From assembly GCF_003752415.1 (NCBI RefSeq), contig NZ_RKHG01000001.1, forward strand, positions 2,852,001 to 2,916,000: DNA of 64,000 nt. Reading direction: 5' to 3'. The notes below the pieces were generated by a model. It searched no databases. It was not told the origin of the DNA and saw nothing but the letters and a program-made list of their open reading frames with translations. Shown piece by piece: positions 35,195 through 43,642 of this stretch (position 1 is its first letter; the number at the start of each line of letters is the position of its first letter). Source of the DNA: Luteococcus japonicus. GTDB lineage: Bacteria; Actinomycetota; Actinomycetes; Propionibacteriales; Propionibacteriaceae. The position numbers were made by a program, and so were the translations under genes.

Positions 35195-36048
35195 CGGTGT
35201 TCTCCGTTCACCAGGGTGAGGAAGACGTCCTCCAGGTTGGCCTCGGCGGCCACGACGGGTCCAAGATCAACGCCGGCCTGCGCGGCGATGCCGGGCAGCA
35301 GCTCCTGGAAGCGCGCGCGGGCCTGTTCACTGCCGCTGGCCTCGACGGTGATCCGGTCCTGGGCCCCGGAGCGGGCGAGCAGTTCGTGCAGGGGCGCCTG
35401 GGTGAGCACATGCCCGTCGCACAGGATGGCCACCTCGTCGCAGACCCGTTGCACGTCGGCCAGGATGTGGGTGCTGAACAAGACCGTCGTTCGGCCGCGC
35501 AGGGAGTTGATCATGTCCAGCACCTCCTTGCGCCCTGCCGGGTCCAGGGCGGAGGTGGGTTCGTCGAGGATCAACAGTCGCGGCGCATTCATCAGTGCCT
35601 GCGCAATGCCCAGGCGCTGCTTCATCCCCCGGGAGTAGCCGCCCACCTTGTGCTGGACGCCTTCCAGACCGGCCATGGCGAGCAGGGCGGCGCTGCGTTC
35701 GGCGATCACGTCGTCGGACAGGCCGAAGAGCTTGCCGGTGAAGCGCAGGAACTCGGGGGCGGTCATCCACGGGTAGAAGCCGGGCACGTCGGGCAGGTAG
35801 CCCACCTGGTGTCGAAGATCATTTCCCGCCGCTGTCACGTCCTGGCCGAAGATCTCCGCGCGGCCCGAGGTGGCCCGCGCCAGGCCCAGCAGGATACGGA
35901 TGGTGGTGGTCTTGCCCGCACCATTCGGCCCCAGGAAGCCGAAGATGCTGCCCTCGGGCACGTCGAGGTCGACGTCGTCGAGGGCGGTCTTGTCCTTGAA
36001 GCGCTTGCCAAGTGCTTGAACTCGCACGGCGGGGGTGGCGGTGGTCAC
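35191..36048 (-). CDS. ABC transporter ATP-binding protein
   Basis: The 285-residue protein starts at GTG 36048. Walker A is FLGPNGAGKTTTIRILLGL near residue 40, the signature motif YSRGMKQRLGIAQAL, Walker B RLLILDEPTSALDP, and the H-loop STHILADVQ. The C-terminal extension is that of drug- or antibiotic-type ABC exporters (DrrA-like). It is probably an exporter of a lipid, peptide or antimicrobial with the next gene's permease. Confidence 0.93.
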   Translation of the reverse strand: MTTATPAVRVQALGKRFKDKTALDDVDLDVPEGSIFGFLGPNGAGKTTTIRILLGLARATSGRAEIFGQDVTAAGNDLRHQVGYLPDVPGFYPWMTAPEFLRFTGKLFGLSDDVIAERSAALLAMAGLEGVQHKVGGYSRGMKQRLGIAQALMNAPRLLILDEPTSALDPAGRKEVLDMINSLRGRTTVLFSTHILADVQRVCDEVAILCDGHVLTQAPLHELLARSGAQDRITVEASGSEQARARFQELLPGIAAQAGVDLGPVVAAEANLEDVFLTLVNGEHR

Positions 36049-36344
36049 CTCTTGTCCGTGCCGTAGAGGGTGTCGACGGCGCGCTGCTGCTGGCTGGCCC
36101 ACTCCTGGACGGGTGCGCTCTGGGTCACGGGGCCTGGGCGACGGCCGGCGACGAACCAGGCGATCGGGCCGATTCCGTTGGCCAGCAGGATGATCAACAA
36201 CCACGCCACGCGGGGCAGGCTCAGCCGTTCCGCGGGGGTGCGCGCCCAGGAGATGAGAGCGACGATCCACAGCAGTACCTGGACGGCCCCGACGACCAGT
36301 ACCACGGTCTGCATGGTGGGGGAGAGCTGGTTCCAGTCGGTCAT
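36045..36344 (-). CDS. PLDc_N domain small membrane protein
   Basis: The 99-residue protein has two TM helices (TVVLVVGAVQVLLWIVALIS and VAWLLIILLANGIGPIAWFV) joined by a basic hinge. This is the phospholipase D N-terminal (PLDc_N) module without any catalytic HKD domain. Such proteins occur in ABC/PadR operons. Its stop overlaps the start of the ATPase gene. Confidence 0.82.
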   Translation of the reverse strand: MTDWNQLSPTMQTVVLVVGAVQVLLWIVALISWARTPAERLSLPRVAWLLIILLANGIGPIAWFVAGRRPGPVTQSAPVQEWASQQQRAVDTLYGTDKR

Positions 36345-36346
36345 GA

Positions 36347-37201
36347 TCAACTCCGGTTCGGTGAGGCGTGGCGGGTACGGGAGGCGGCGCGGGCGCCATG
36401 GCGCAGCAGTAGGACGCCCTGTGCCAGTGCGGCGACGCAGGACAACAGCATGAGGGGGAGAATCAGCCAGCCGATCGGCCGATAGCCACCGAAGACCTGC
36501 ATGGTGACCACGCCGCAGCAGGTGACCGACAACATGCTGGCGATCACCAGCAGCAACAGGCGCCACAATTGGCTGGCTCCGAAGGCGCGGGGCAGGAAAC
36601 TCATGGCGATGCAGGCCAGGGCCATGGTGATCGGCATCCACTGTCCGGCGATCGGGGTGACCCAGCCGTCCGGGGGGCCGAACAGGGGCCAGTGATTGGG
36701 CAGGCGCTCCTGCCCGAGGCCGAAGGGCAACAGGGCCAGACCTGCCACGGCCGGAAGGGCCGCGGCCACCCCGGACGTCGTCAGGGCCCGTTCGTCCAGT
36801 GCGCCCAGCACGTCCTCGTCCAGCTGGTCGGGGTCCACCAGGTGCAGCCGGGCGGCGACGGCACCGAGGTTCACCTGCCAGCCGAGGCCCAGGGTGTGGG
36901 GCACCAGGATGCGAGCGTCGGCGGGGTCGAAGGCCGAGGCCAACCGGGAATGGATGGTCAGCGGGTTGAGGCCCACGGGTGAACCGATCATCCGGGTGGC
37001 GCCGGCTGGTTCGGCTGGGGAGTGCTCGTTGAGCTGTCGGGCGATCTGGGCGGGGTCCCCGAAGGCCTCGCACGCTGCCGCCTCGCCCATCTCGTCGGTG
37101 GCCTCGTGCAGGGCTCCGGTGAGCTCGTCGAGCTCTCGTCGGCTGGCGCGGGGGTCCAGCAGTTCTGCGTTGAGGCGGGCGAGCCACTCCTCGACGGTCA
37201 T
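36347..37201 (-). CDS. HAAS-domain membrane protein
   Basis: The 284-residue protein has an N-terminal HAAS helical domain (MTVEEWLARLNAELLDPRAS and ACEAFGDPAQIARQLNEH) followed by a loop and about four TM helices. HAAS domains couple PadR regulators and ABC transporters with membrane sensing. Both ends overlap or abut neighbours (start overlaps the PadR stop by 4 bp, 2 bp to the next gene). Confidence 0.85.
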   Translation of the reverse strand: MTVEEWLARLNAELLDPRASRRELDELTGALHEATDEMGEAAACEAFGDPAQIARQLNEHSPAEPAGATRMIGSPVGLNPLTIHSRLASAFDPADARILVPHTLGLGWQVNLGAVAARLHLVDPDQLDEDVLGALDERALTTSGVAAALPAVAGLALLPFGLGQERLPNHWPLFGPPDGWVTPIAGQWMPITMALACIAMSFLPRAFGASQLWRLLLLVIASMLSVTCCGVVTMQVFGGYRPIGWLILPLMLLSCVAALAQGVLLLRHGARAASRTRHASPNRS

Positions 37202-37536
37202 CTCCGGCTCGCCTCCAAGGGGGTGAGCAGTTCCTCGATGGTTCCGCTCAGGCTGCGCCAGGCGCTGGCGAGAGCTCGGAGTTCCTCCTGGCCGGCGTCG
37301 GTGAGTGTGTAGAACTTGCGTGGCGGGCCGGCGGGCGACTCCTCCCAGTGGGTCTGGACCAGTTCGGCCTTCTTGAGCCGAGTGAGCACGGGGTAGATGG
37401 TGCCGGTGCTCACGTCCAGACCGCCGGCCGTCAAGTCCTCGACGACCTTGCCGCCATAGCGCGGCGCCTGGTGCAGCAGTGCGAGCACGGCGAGTTCGAG
37501 CGCTCCCTTGCGCAATTGGGTGATCCGCTCGTCCAT
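37198..37536 (-). CDS. PadR-family transcriptional regulator
   Basis: The 112-residue protein is a compact winged-helix PadR regulator: ALELAVLALLHQAPRYGGKV, GTIYPVLTRLKKAELVQTHW (recognition helix and wing) and FYTLTDAGQEELRALASAWR (dimerisation helix). It heads the operon padR-HAAS-PLDc_N-ABC ATPase-permease. A 29-bp palindrome 22 bp upstream of its start is the probable autoregulatory operator. Confidence 0.92.
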   Translation of the reverse strand: MDERITQLRKGALELAVLALLHQAPRYGGKVVEDLTAGGLDVSTGTIYPVLTRLKKAELVQTHWEESPAGPPRKFYTLTDAGQEELRALASAWRSLSGTIEELLTPLEASRR

Positions 37537-37557
37537 GGGTCCTCCGTCATGGTGATG

Positions 37558-37586
37558 CCAGCTACTGTGTACAACATAGTAGCTGG
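37558..37586. promoter_or_regulatory. PadR operator-like palindrome
   Basis: Arms CCAGCTACTGTGT (37558-37570) and ACATAGTAGCTGG (37574-37586) match at 12 of 13 positions around a 3-nt centre. The central TGT-ACA-ACA region resembles the ATGT...ACAT core of PadR operators. It lies just upstream of padR. Confidence 0.72.
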
Positions 37587-37664
37587 CGAGGCTACGAGGG
37601 AAGTCTTGGGGGCGGTTCTACTGGATCGTCGGGGATGTGACGCAATTCTGGTCACATGACCCAT

Positions 37665-37739
37665 CTTCCCGATCGAGCGCTGGGAGATCTTTGACACGTT
37701 CAAACTGCACTGGGGTGCGCAATTCGCTCGATCGGGAAG
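37665..37739. repeat. 75-bp element bounded by perfect 15-bp inverted repeats
   Basis: CTTCCCGATCGAGCG (37665-37679) and its exact inverse complement (37725-37739) flank 45 nt that contain the smaller inverted repeat TTTGA-CACGT-TCAAA. It stands between the stop of the MFS gene and the padR promoter, so it may serve as a terminator, or be a miniature mobile element. No target duplication is evident. Confidence 0.6.
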
Positions 37740-37755
37740 GAGCACCCCCGGGGGT

Positions 37756-38997
37756 TCAGTCGTAGCTCTCGGCGCGAAGCTGCTTCTGGCTGGCGAGCAT
37801 CACGACGAGCGCGACGAGCGCCGCCGACAGGATCACCAGCGGGATGGGGCGGGAGGTGCCGTCATCGAGGGCTCCGACGACGGGAGTGACGATGCCTCCC
37901 ATCGCGAACTGGGCGGCGCCCAGCAGTGCCGCGGCCGTGCCCGCATTGGCGCCGTGCCGGTGGAGGGCGACGGCCGGGGCATTGGGCAGGGCGAGACCGA
38001 GACCCATCATGACCACGAGCATCGGCACCAGGAAGCCGGCCAGGCCTCCCACCCGGAACTGCGCCAGCAGTAGCATCGCCAGTGCCCCGATGGTGATCAC
38101 CAGCAGACCGGTCAACAGGCCGCGCACCGGGCCGATCCGGCGTACCAGACGCGGGTTGAACTGGCTGGACAGGCTGAGCCCCAGTGACATGGAGGCGAAG
38201 ACGACGCCGAAGACCTGCGGGCTGAGCCTGAAGACCCCCTGCATCACGAAGGAGGAGCCGGAGACGTAGGCGAACAGGGCCGTGAAGACCATGGCCGCCA
38301 CCAGCACGACGGCCAGGAAGAGCCGGTCCGAGAGCACCCGCCGGTAGGCCGCCGCGGTGCCGCCGACGGTGGCCGGAATCCGCCGAGGGGGCGGGAGCGT
38401 CTCGGCCAGGTGCCCGCGGACCAGGAAGCCGATCAGCACCGCGGCCGTGGCCAGCACCGCGAAGACTCCACGCCAGCTGGTGAAGGTCAACAGCCCTGAA
38501 CCCACCAGCGGCGCCAGGATTGGTGCCATGCCGGTGATCAGGGCCAGCCGGCTGAGCAGTTCGGCGGCGCGCATCCCGCGGAAGAGGTCGCGGATCATCG
38601 CCTGGGAGGCGACGGCGATGGAGGCGGAGGCCAACCCCTGGAGCAGCCGCCCTGCCAGCAGTACGGTGATGGTGGGCGCCAGGCCGCAGATGACGCTGGC
38701 GACGGCGTGCCCGATCAGGCCCCACAGCAGCGGGCGGCGGCGGCCCACCGCGTCGGACAGCGGTCCGAAGACCAACTGCCCCAGGCCGAGGCCCATCATC
38801 ATGGCGCTCAGCGTGAGCTGCGCCTGGGAGGCCGTCGCGTCCAGGTTCTGCGCCAGCCGCGGCAGGGCCGGGAGGTAGGTGTCGATGGTCATGGGGCCCA
38901 GGGCGCCGAGGATTCCGAGCACCACCACCAGACGGCGGTACTGGGTGGCGTCGAGGGCATCACCGGGCATGGCGTTGGAGGGGGCGGCGGTACTCAT
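37756..38997 (-). CDS. MFS multidrug efflux transporter, Bcr/CflA type
   Basis: The 413-residue protein has 12 TM helices. MTIDTYLPALPRLAQNLDA after TM1 and GLGLGQLVFGPLSDAVGRRR are diagnostic of the DHA1 Bcr/CflA branch. GRLLQGLASASIAVASQAMI matches motif C. It probably exports hydrophobic drugs such as bicyclomycin or chloramphenicol, by family; substrate not proven. Confidence 0.9.
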   Translation of the reverse strand: MSTAAPSNAMPGDALDATQYRRLVVVLGILGALGPMTIDTYLPALPRLAQNLDATASQAQLTLSAMMMGLGLGQLVFGPLSDAVGRRRPLLWGLIGHAVASVICGLAPTITVLLAGRLLQGLASASIAVASQAMIRDLFRGMRAAELLSRLALITGMAPILAPLVGSGLLTFTSWRGVFAVLATAAVLIGFLVRGHLAETLPPPRRIPATVGGTAAAYRRVLSDRLFLAVVLVAAMVFTALFAYVSGSSFVMQGVFRLSPQVFGVVFASMSLGLSLSSQFNPRLVRRIGPVRGLLTGLLVITIGALAMLLLAQFRVGGLAGFLVPMLVVMMGLGLALPNAPAVALHRHGANAGTAAALLGAAQFAMGGIVTPVVGALDDGTSRPIPLVILSAALVALVVMLASQKQLRAESYD

Positions 38998-39105
38998 CGA
39001 GCAGTCAATCTACCGGCTGGTCAGCGGCGCGGAGTATTCGCGAGTGGGTAGGCTGCCCCTCAGGCCCACCGACGTCCGGACCGGGCCGATGAACGAGGAG
39101 AACAG

Positions 39106-39852
39106 ATGCTTGCCGAACCTGCTGACCAGCTGCGGTTGCTCGACCTGGCCGCTCTCGACCTGCAGGTGGCCCAGCTGGAACACCGTCGCAAGAGCCTGCC
39201 GGAACTGGCGACGATCCAGCAGCTGATGGCCGAGCGCGCCTCCCTCCTGGAGTCCCAGGTGGCGGCGCAGACCCGGCTCAGCGATGCCCAGGCCGATGCC
39301 CAGCGGGTGGAGGAGGACCTGGCGCCTGCCCGCGAACGCCTTGTGCGCAACCAGAAGCGCGTCGACGACGGCAGCATCGGCGATCCACGCTCGCTGCGTG
39401 GGCTGACGGAGGAGATCGAGCACCTCACGGGCCGGATCGCCAAGCTGGAGGACGACGAGCTGGACGCCATGCAGGTGGTCGAGGACCTGACCGCAGAGGT
39501 GGAGCAGCTCACCACCCAGCGCAAGGAGCTCGAGGACCGGATCCGCGGCCTGATGGCCAAGCGGGACTCGCAGTTCGCAGACCTGGACAAGGAGCTCGCC
39601 GAGCGTCGCACCGAGCGCGAGGCGCACGTGCGCCTGCTGCCCGCACCACTGGTGGCCACCTACGAGCGGCTCTCTGCCCGGACGGGCATCGGGGCCGCCG
39701 AGCTCAAGGACCGCCGCTGCACCGGCTGCCAGCTGGAGGCCAACCTGGCGGACCTGCGTCGCTACGCCGCCGCCGCGCCCAATGAGGTGCTGCGCTGCGA
39801 GGAGTGCGACCGCATCCTCGTCCGTACCAAGGAATCCGGTCTTCCCGAATAG
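39106..39852 (+). CDS. Coiled-coil protein with C-terminal C4 zinc ribbon (CT398/Rv2229c-like)
   Basis: The 248-residue protein is a long helical hairpin (residues about 15-175, many Glu/Arg/Leu heptads such as IEHLTGRIAKLEDDELDA) that ends in a zinc ribbon: CTGC near 205 and CEEC near 232. The fold is that of the CT398/Rv2229c family, proposed to bind nucleic acid or flagellar/secretion partners. It precedes an RNB-domain ribonuclease and rnpB, which suggests a role in RNA metabolism. The start ATG 39106 follows a weak GAGG-type site. Confidence 0.85.
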   Translation: MLAEPADQLRLLDLAALDLQVAQLEHRRKSLPELATIQQLMAERASLLESQVAAQTRLSDAQADAQRVEEDLAPARERLVRNQKRVDDGSIGDPRSLRGLTEEIEHLTGRIAKLEDDELDAMQVVEDLTAEVEQLTTQRKELEDRIRGLMAKRDSQFADLDKELAERRTEREAHVRLLPAPLVATYERLSARTGIGAAELKDRRCTGCQLEANLADLRRYAAAAPNEVLRCEECDRILVRTKESGLPE

Positions 39853-39860
39853 GAGTCACG

Positions 39861-41321
39861 ATGCCCGCACGCCACATCACGATGCAGCAACAGGTGCCCG
39901 ATGCCATCAGGGCCGGGATCGACCGGCTGCGTGCCGAGCTGGAGGTCCCCACAGCCTTCCCCGCGGGAGTGGTGCAGGCTGCGGCGGACATCGCCGCCTC
40001 GGGGCCGCTGGATGAACAGGCGTGGGGGCTGGGGGAGCGCGTCGACCACACCGACAAGCCCTTCGTGACCATCGACCCCGAGGGCTCGATGGACCTGGAC
40101 CAGGCCATGTTCCTGGAGCGTGCGGGCGACGGATTCTTGGTCTGGTACGCCATCGCCGACGTCGCCGCCTGGGTGGAGCCCGGTGGCCCCATCGACGTGG
40201 AGGCGCACCGTCGCGGACAGACCTTCTACGCACCGCTTGAGCGGGCACCCCTGCACCCGTCGCAGTTGTCCGAGGCCGCGGCAAGCCTGTTGGCCGACGG
40301 CAGGCCCCGCCCCGCGCTGGTCTGGCGGATCGAGCTCGACGCGCAGGGCGCCCAGCGCAGCGCCCACGTCGAACGCGGTCTGGTCGCCTCCCGGGAGCGG
40401 CTGGACTATGTCGGTGTGCAGAAGATGCTCGACGAGGGTAAGGCTTCCGAGTGGCTGGAACTGCTGCGCGAGATCGGCCAGCTGCGCGAGCAGCAGGAGA
40501 TCACCCGGGGCGGCGTCAGCCTGAACCTGCCCGAGCAGGAGATCGTCGCCGAGGGCGATGACTGGCACGTGGTCTTCCGCTCGCCGTTGCCCGTCGAGGG
40601 CTGGAATGCGCAGATCTCGCTGCTCACCGGCATGGCCGCCGCGCAGCTGATGCTCGATGCGAAGCAGGGCATCGTGCGCACGCTGCCCCCGGCCGACGAA
40701 CGCGACGTGCGCAAGCTGCGCGCCATCGCCCAGAGCCTGCGGATCGAGTGGCCCGCGGACCGCGGCTACCCGGACTTCGTGCGTTCACTGGACGTGAGTC
40801 AGCCAAGTCACCTGGCGATGATGACCTCCTGCACCCGCCTCTTCCGCGGGGCCGCCTACATCGTCGTCGACGAGACCACGGCGGGTGGCAATCTCAAGCA
40901 CAACGCGCTGGCCGCCAACTACGCCCACTGCACCGCGCCGCTGCGCCGGCTGGTGGACCGCTATGTCGGGGAGGTCTGCGTGCACCTGTGCAGCAAGACC
41001 CCCATTCCGGCGTGGGTGACCGATGCCCTGGCCACGTTGCCCGACGAGATGCGCGCGAGTGACCAGCGGGCCAAGAAGTTCGAGCGCGGCATCGTGGACC
41101 TCACCGAGGCGCTGGTGCTGTCCAGCCACGTCGGTCAGGTCTTCACCGGCACCGTCGTCGAGCACGACGAGAAGCGCGACGAGGGCACCATCTCCATCCC
41201 GGAACCCGCGACCGAGGGCCGGATCAAGGGCAAGGACCTGGAGCTGGGCCAGGAGGTCAGTGCCCGCCTGGAGACGGTGGACCTGACCAAGGGGACCGTC
41301 GTCTTCGTGGCCACCAGCTAG
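39861..41321 (+). CDS. RNB-domain ribonuclease (RNase II/R family)
   Basis: The 486-residue protein carries the RNB catalytic domain from about residue 55, with the acidic motif DPEGSMDLDQA near residue 73 and the basic/aromatic block RRGQTFYAPLERAPLHPSQL. The fourth Asp of the canonical D-x6-D-x-D-D set is Gln here, a form I recall for actinobacterial family members. The OB-fold S1-like C-terminus is reduced (GQVFTGTVVEHDEKRDEGTI). It probably degrades structured RNA 3' to 5'. It is 8 bp after the zinc-ribbon gene and directly upstream of rnpB. Confidence 0.87.
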   Translation: MPARHITMQQQVPDAIRAGIDRLRAELEVPTAFPAGVVQAAADIAASGPLDEQAWGLGERVDHTDKPFVTIDPEGSMDLDQAMFLERAGDGFLVWYAIADVAAWVEPGGPIDVEAHRRGQTFYAPLERAPLHPSQLSEAAASLLADGRPRPALVWRIELDAQGAQRSAHVERGLVASRERLDYVGVQKMLDEGKASEWLELLREIGQLREQQEITRGGVSLNLPEQEIVAEGDDWHVVFRSPLPVEGWNAQISLLTGMAAAQLMLDAKQGIVRTLPPADERDVRKLRAIAQSLRIEWPADRGYPDFVRSLDVSQPSHLAMMTSCTRLFRGAAYIVVDETTAGGNLKHNALAANYAHCTAPLRRLVDRYVGEVCVHLCSKTPIPAWVTDALATLPDEMRASDQRAKKFERGIVDLTEALVLSSHVGQVFTGTVVEHDEKRDEGTISIPEPATEGRIKGKDLELGQEVSARLETVDLTKGTVVFVATS

Positions 41322-41331
41322 ACTGTCCGAC

Positions 41332-41748
41332 GGACGAGTTCGTCGGGTGACCGCGGCGGGAGCAATCCCGTCGAGGAAAGTCCGGACTCCACAGGGCAGG
41401 GTGGTCGGTAACACCGACCCGGAGTGATCCGCGGGAAAGTGCCACAGAGAACAGACCGCCAGCGCCGCATTTCCTCGTGAAGTGTTGCTGGTAAGGGTGA
41501 AACGGCGGTGCAAGAGACCACCGGCGCCCCAGGCGACTGGGGCGGCCAGGCAAACCCCACCCGGAGCAAGACCAAGAAGGCCCACCCCGGTGGGTCGCGG
41601 ACGTGATCGAGGGCTGCCCGCCCGAGCGTCCGGGTAGGTCGCACGACGCGTGAGCGTCGAAGGCGTCTGGCAACAGGCGTCGCAGATGGATGGTCACCCA
41701 TCGCGGGAAACCGCGGGGACAAAATCCGGCTTACAGACGAACTCGTCC
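41332..41748 (+). ncRNA. rnpB: RNase P RNA (class A)
   Basis: The terminal helix P1 pairs GGACGAGTTCGTC at the 5' end with its complement at the 3' end (about 41736-41748). Between them lie the conserved GAGGAAAGTCCGGACTCC near the 5' end and CAGACCGCC downstream. Other conserved pieces are GGTAAGGGTGAAACGG (41490-41505), GGTGCAAGAGACCACC with its neighbours, and AAATCCGGCTTA near the 3' end. Length of about 417 nt is normal. It forms the catalytic core that trims tRNA 5' ends. Confidence 0.96.
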
Positions 41749-41761
41749 CCGCACCCCCCTC

Positions 41762-42372
41762 TCAGCCGTGGTGCATCGGCATGTCCGCCGGCTGCCCGTC
41801 CTGCCACGGTCCGACGCGGAAGGGCCGCATCATCTCGTTGTCCTCGTATCACACCCATGTCCCAGTCGTAGTCCGCCATTCGGCGTTCCAGGATCTCGAA
41901 GGTGGTCTCGTGGATGTGGATCGGGTGCGGCACCGGGGCGTCCTGCACCAGGTTGTAGATCTCCCAGTCCTCCACGTCGCCCCAGTCCTCCACGTCGCCC
42001 CAGTCCTCCACGTCATCCCAGTCCTCCACGTCACCCCAGTTCTCCACGTCACCCATGTCGGGATTCTCGGTGACCGGGTCACCCCACATGGTGCCCTTGA
42101 TCCTCATCACCCCACCCGGGGTGCCCTCCAGCATGGTGTGCGAGGCGTAGGGGGCCGGGTCTACGCCCACCTTGTGGAAGGGTCCGCCGCCAACACGGTG
42201 CGATCTGCGCCACGACGAGCCGGTTGCGGAACTGCGGGATCTGGGTTGCCGGCAGCGTGCCGCCCGGGATCCCCTCCGCGACGGCCTTCGGGAGGCCGAG
42301 GGCATTGGTGACGTACAGCGTCAGTGCGCCGGCGCCGGTGGCCTGCAGGAAGCCGCGACGAGAGACATTCAT
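41762..42372 (-). pseudogene. Multicopper oxidase, internally deleted and frameshifted
   Basis: The N-terminus MNVSRRGFLQATGAGALTLY (Tat signal with twin Arg) continues with PGGTLPATQIPQFRNRLV, typical of bacterial multicopper oxidases. The remains further on include GGVMRIKGTMWGDPVTENPD, PHPIHIHETTFEILERRM with the type-1/3 copper ligands, and NEMMRPFRVGPWQDG and PADMPMHHG at the terminus. The whole gene spans only about 610 bp, where about 1500 or more is expected, and pieces lie in more than one frame. The first copper-ligand repeats are gone. It starts behind a good ribosome-binding site, so transcription may still occur. It carries an 18-bp tandem repeat. Confidence 0.85.
41962..42051. 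repeat. 18-bp minisatellite encoding GDVEDW-type repeats
   Basis: Five units of 18 bp (CCCCAGTCCTCCACGTCG with small changes) lie head to tail at 41962-42051, with a partial sixth. Read on the minus strand each unit gives six residues, W-G-D-V-E-D, with D/N variants. Repeat length is a multiple of 3, so frame is preserved. They are inside the decayed multicopper oxidase, at the place where ENPD and EDWEIYNL flank. Confidence 0.92.
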
Positions 42373-42393
42373 GGTGCTTCCCCCGAGTCTTGC

Positions 42394-42416
42394 GGGGCGG
42401 CCACCCCGGCCGCCCC
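42394..42416. terminator. GC-rich hairpin between map and the oxidase remnant
   Basis: GGGGCGGCC and GGCCGCCCC (9-bp arms, 5-nt loop) lie about 85 bp beyond the map stop on the map transcript and just before the oxidase start. It is a plausible terminator for map. Confidence 0.6.
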
Positions 42417-42499
42417 GAGCTGAAATATTGCGGCTCCGTCAGCTCGGCGCGGACCTGTCCGGGGTGATCCCCGCCGCCAGTGCGGGGTGAAAACCGTGC

Positions 42500-43351
42500 T
42501 CAGTCCAGGGTGGTGATGATCTCCGCGCCGTCGGGGGTGATGGCGATGGTCTGCTCGAACTGGGCCACCCGGGAGCCGTCATTGGTGACCACGGTCCAGC
42601 CGTCGTCCCACTGGTGGCTGCGGTAGTCGCCCAGGCAGAGCATCGGCTCGATGGTGAAGGTCATGCCGACCTCCATCGGCGTGTCCAGACGCGGCTCGTC
42701 GTAGTGCAGGATGACCAGGCCGGAGTGGAAGGCGGTGTGCACCCCGTGGCCGGTGTAGTCACGCACCACGCCATAGCCGAAACGCTTGGCATAGCTCTCG
42801 ATGACGCGGCCGATCACGCTGATCGGGCGGCCGGGCTTGCACATCTTGATGGCGCGGTTCATCGCCTCCTGGGTGCGTTCGGTGAGCAGGCGCGACTCCT
42901 CGTCGACGTCGCCGCACAGGAAGGTGTAGCAGTTGTCGCCGTGCACGCCGTCCTTGAAGGCGGTCACGTCGATCTTGACGATGTCGCCGTCCTCCAGCGG
43001 GCGGGCGTCGGGGATGCCGTGGCAGATCACCTCGTTGACGCTGGTGCAACAGCTCTTGGGGAAGCTGCGGTAGCCCAGCGTCGACGGGTAGGCACCGTGG
43101 TCCAGCATGTACTCGTGCGCGATGCGGTCGAGCTCGTCGGTGGTGACGCCGGGGGCGACGGCCTTGCCGGCCTCGTGCATGGCGCCGCAGGCGATCCGGC
43201 CGGCCTCGCGCATCTTCTCGATCGTCTCCACGGACTGCACATTGCTGCCCATGTACGGTGTAGGAGCAGGCCTGTCAACGTACTCGGGACGAGTGATCGA
43301 GGGCGGAACGGCCCGACGAGGGCTGATGGCAAAGGGCTTGATGGCAGTCAC
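42500..43351 (-). CDS. map: Type I methionine aminopeptidase with N-terminal extension
   Basis: The 283-residue enzyme removes initiator Met from nascent proteins. The N-terminal extension of about 45 residues contains PxxP-like stretches ([20 protein letters not shown]), as in actinobacterial MapB. The metal ligands are intact: [18 protein letters not shown] (two Asp), GHGVHTAFH (His), FTIEPML (Glu) and QFEQTI (Glu). The catalytic His is in the block with TGHGVHTAF. It is convergent with nothing and is followed by a hairpin. Confidence 0.95.
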   Translation of the reverse strand: MTAIKPFAISPRRAVPPSITRPEYVDRPAPTPYMGSNVQSVETIEKMREAGRIACGAMHEAGKAVAPGVTTDELDRIAHEYMLDHGAYPSTLGYRSFPKSCCTSVNEVICHGIPDARPLEDGDIVKIDVTAFKDGVHGDNCYTFLCGDVDEESRLLTERTQEAMNRAIKMCKPGRPISVIGRVIESYAKRFGYGVVRDYTGHGVHTAFHSGLVILHYDEPRLDTPMEVGMTFTIEPMLCLGDYRSHQWDDGWTVVTNDGSRVAQFEQTIAITPDGAEIITTLD

Positions 43352-43374
43352 CCGAGCATTCTAGTCAGGAGGCA

Positions 43375-43629
43375 ATGATGGCCGAACTGGAGAAGTGGTA
43401 CTGGTCCCTGAAGCAGCACCGCGTGGTGGGCGAGGGCGAGGAGAAGGCCGAGGACCGTCTGGGCCCCTACGCCACCCAGGCCGAGGCCGCGCAGGCCCTG
43501 GACCACGTGAAGGAGCGCAACGAGGCGTGGACCACCGACCCCCGCTTCAACGATCCCGACGAGGAAGAGGACAAGGAAGAGGCCGACGAGCCCCGCGTCC
43601 GCTTCGACGGCAGCCCCGTCGAGGGCTGA
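43375..43629 (+). CDS. Small SPOR-like acidic protein
   Basis: The 84-residue protein reads MAELEKWYWSLKQHRVVGEG and then GPYATQAEAAQALDHVKERN, which matches the SPOR-type actinobacterial proteins found near map, with a highly acidic tail (DEEEDKEEADEPR). No signal peptide, so cytosolic. Function unknown. Confidence 0.75.
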   Translation: MMAELEKWYWSLKQHRVVGEGEEKAEDRLGPYATQAEAAQALDHVKERNEAWTTDPRFNDPDEEEDKEEADEPRVRFDGSPVEG

Positions 43630-43642
43630 GCGGCTCCTGCGC

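Noticed and set aside
37635-37657. ATGTGAC-N9-GTCACAT as a CRP site
   Set aside because: The spacing between the TGTGA and TCACA halves is 11 nt, not 6, and no catabolite-linked gene is adjacent; kept only as an unexplained small inverted repeat.
41257-41697. Minus-strand open frame inside rnpB
   Set aside because: The region is an RNA gene with conserved RNase P core; the translation is not protein-like.
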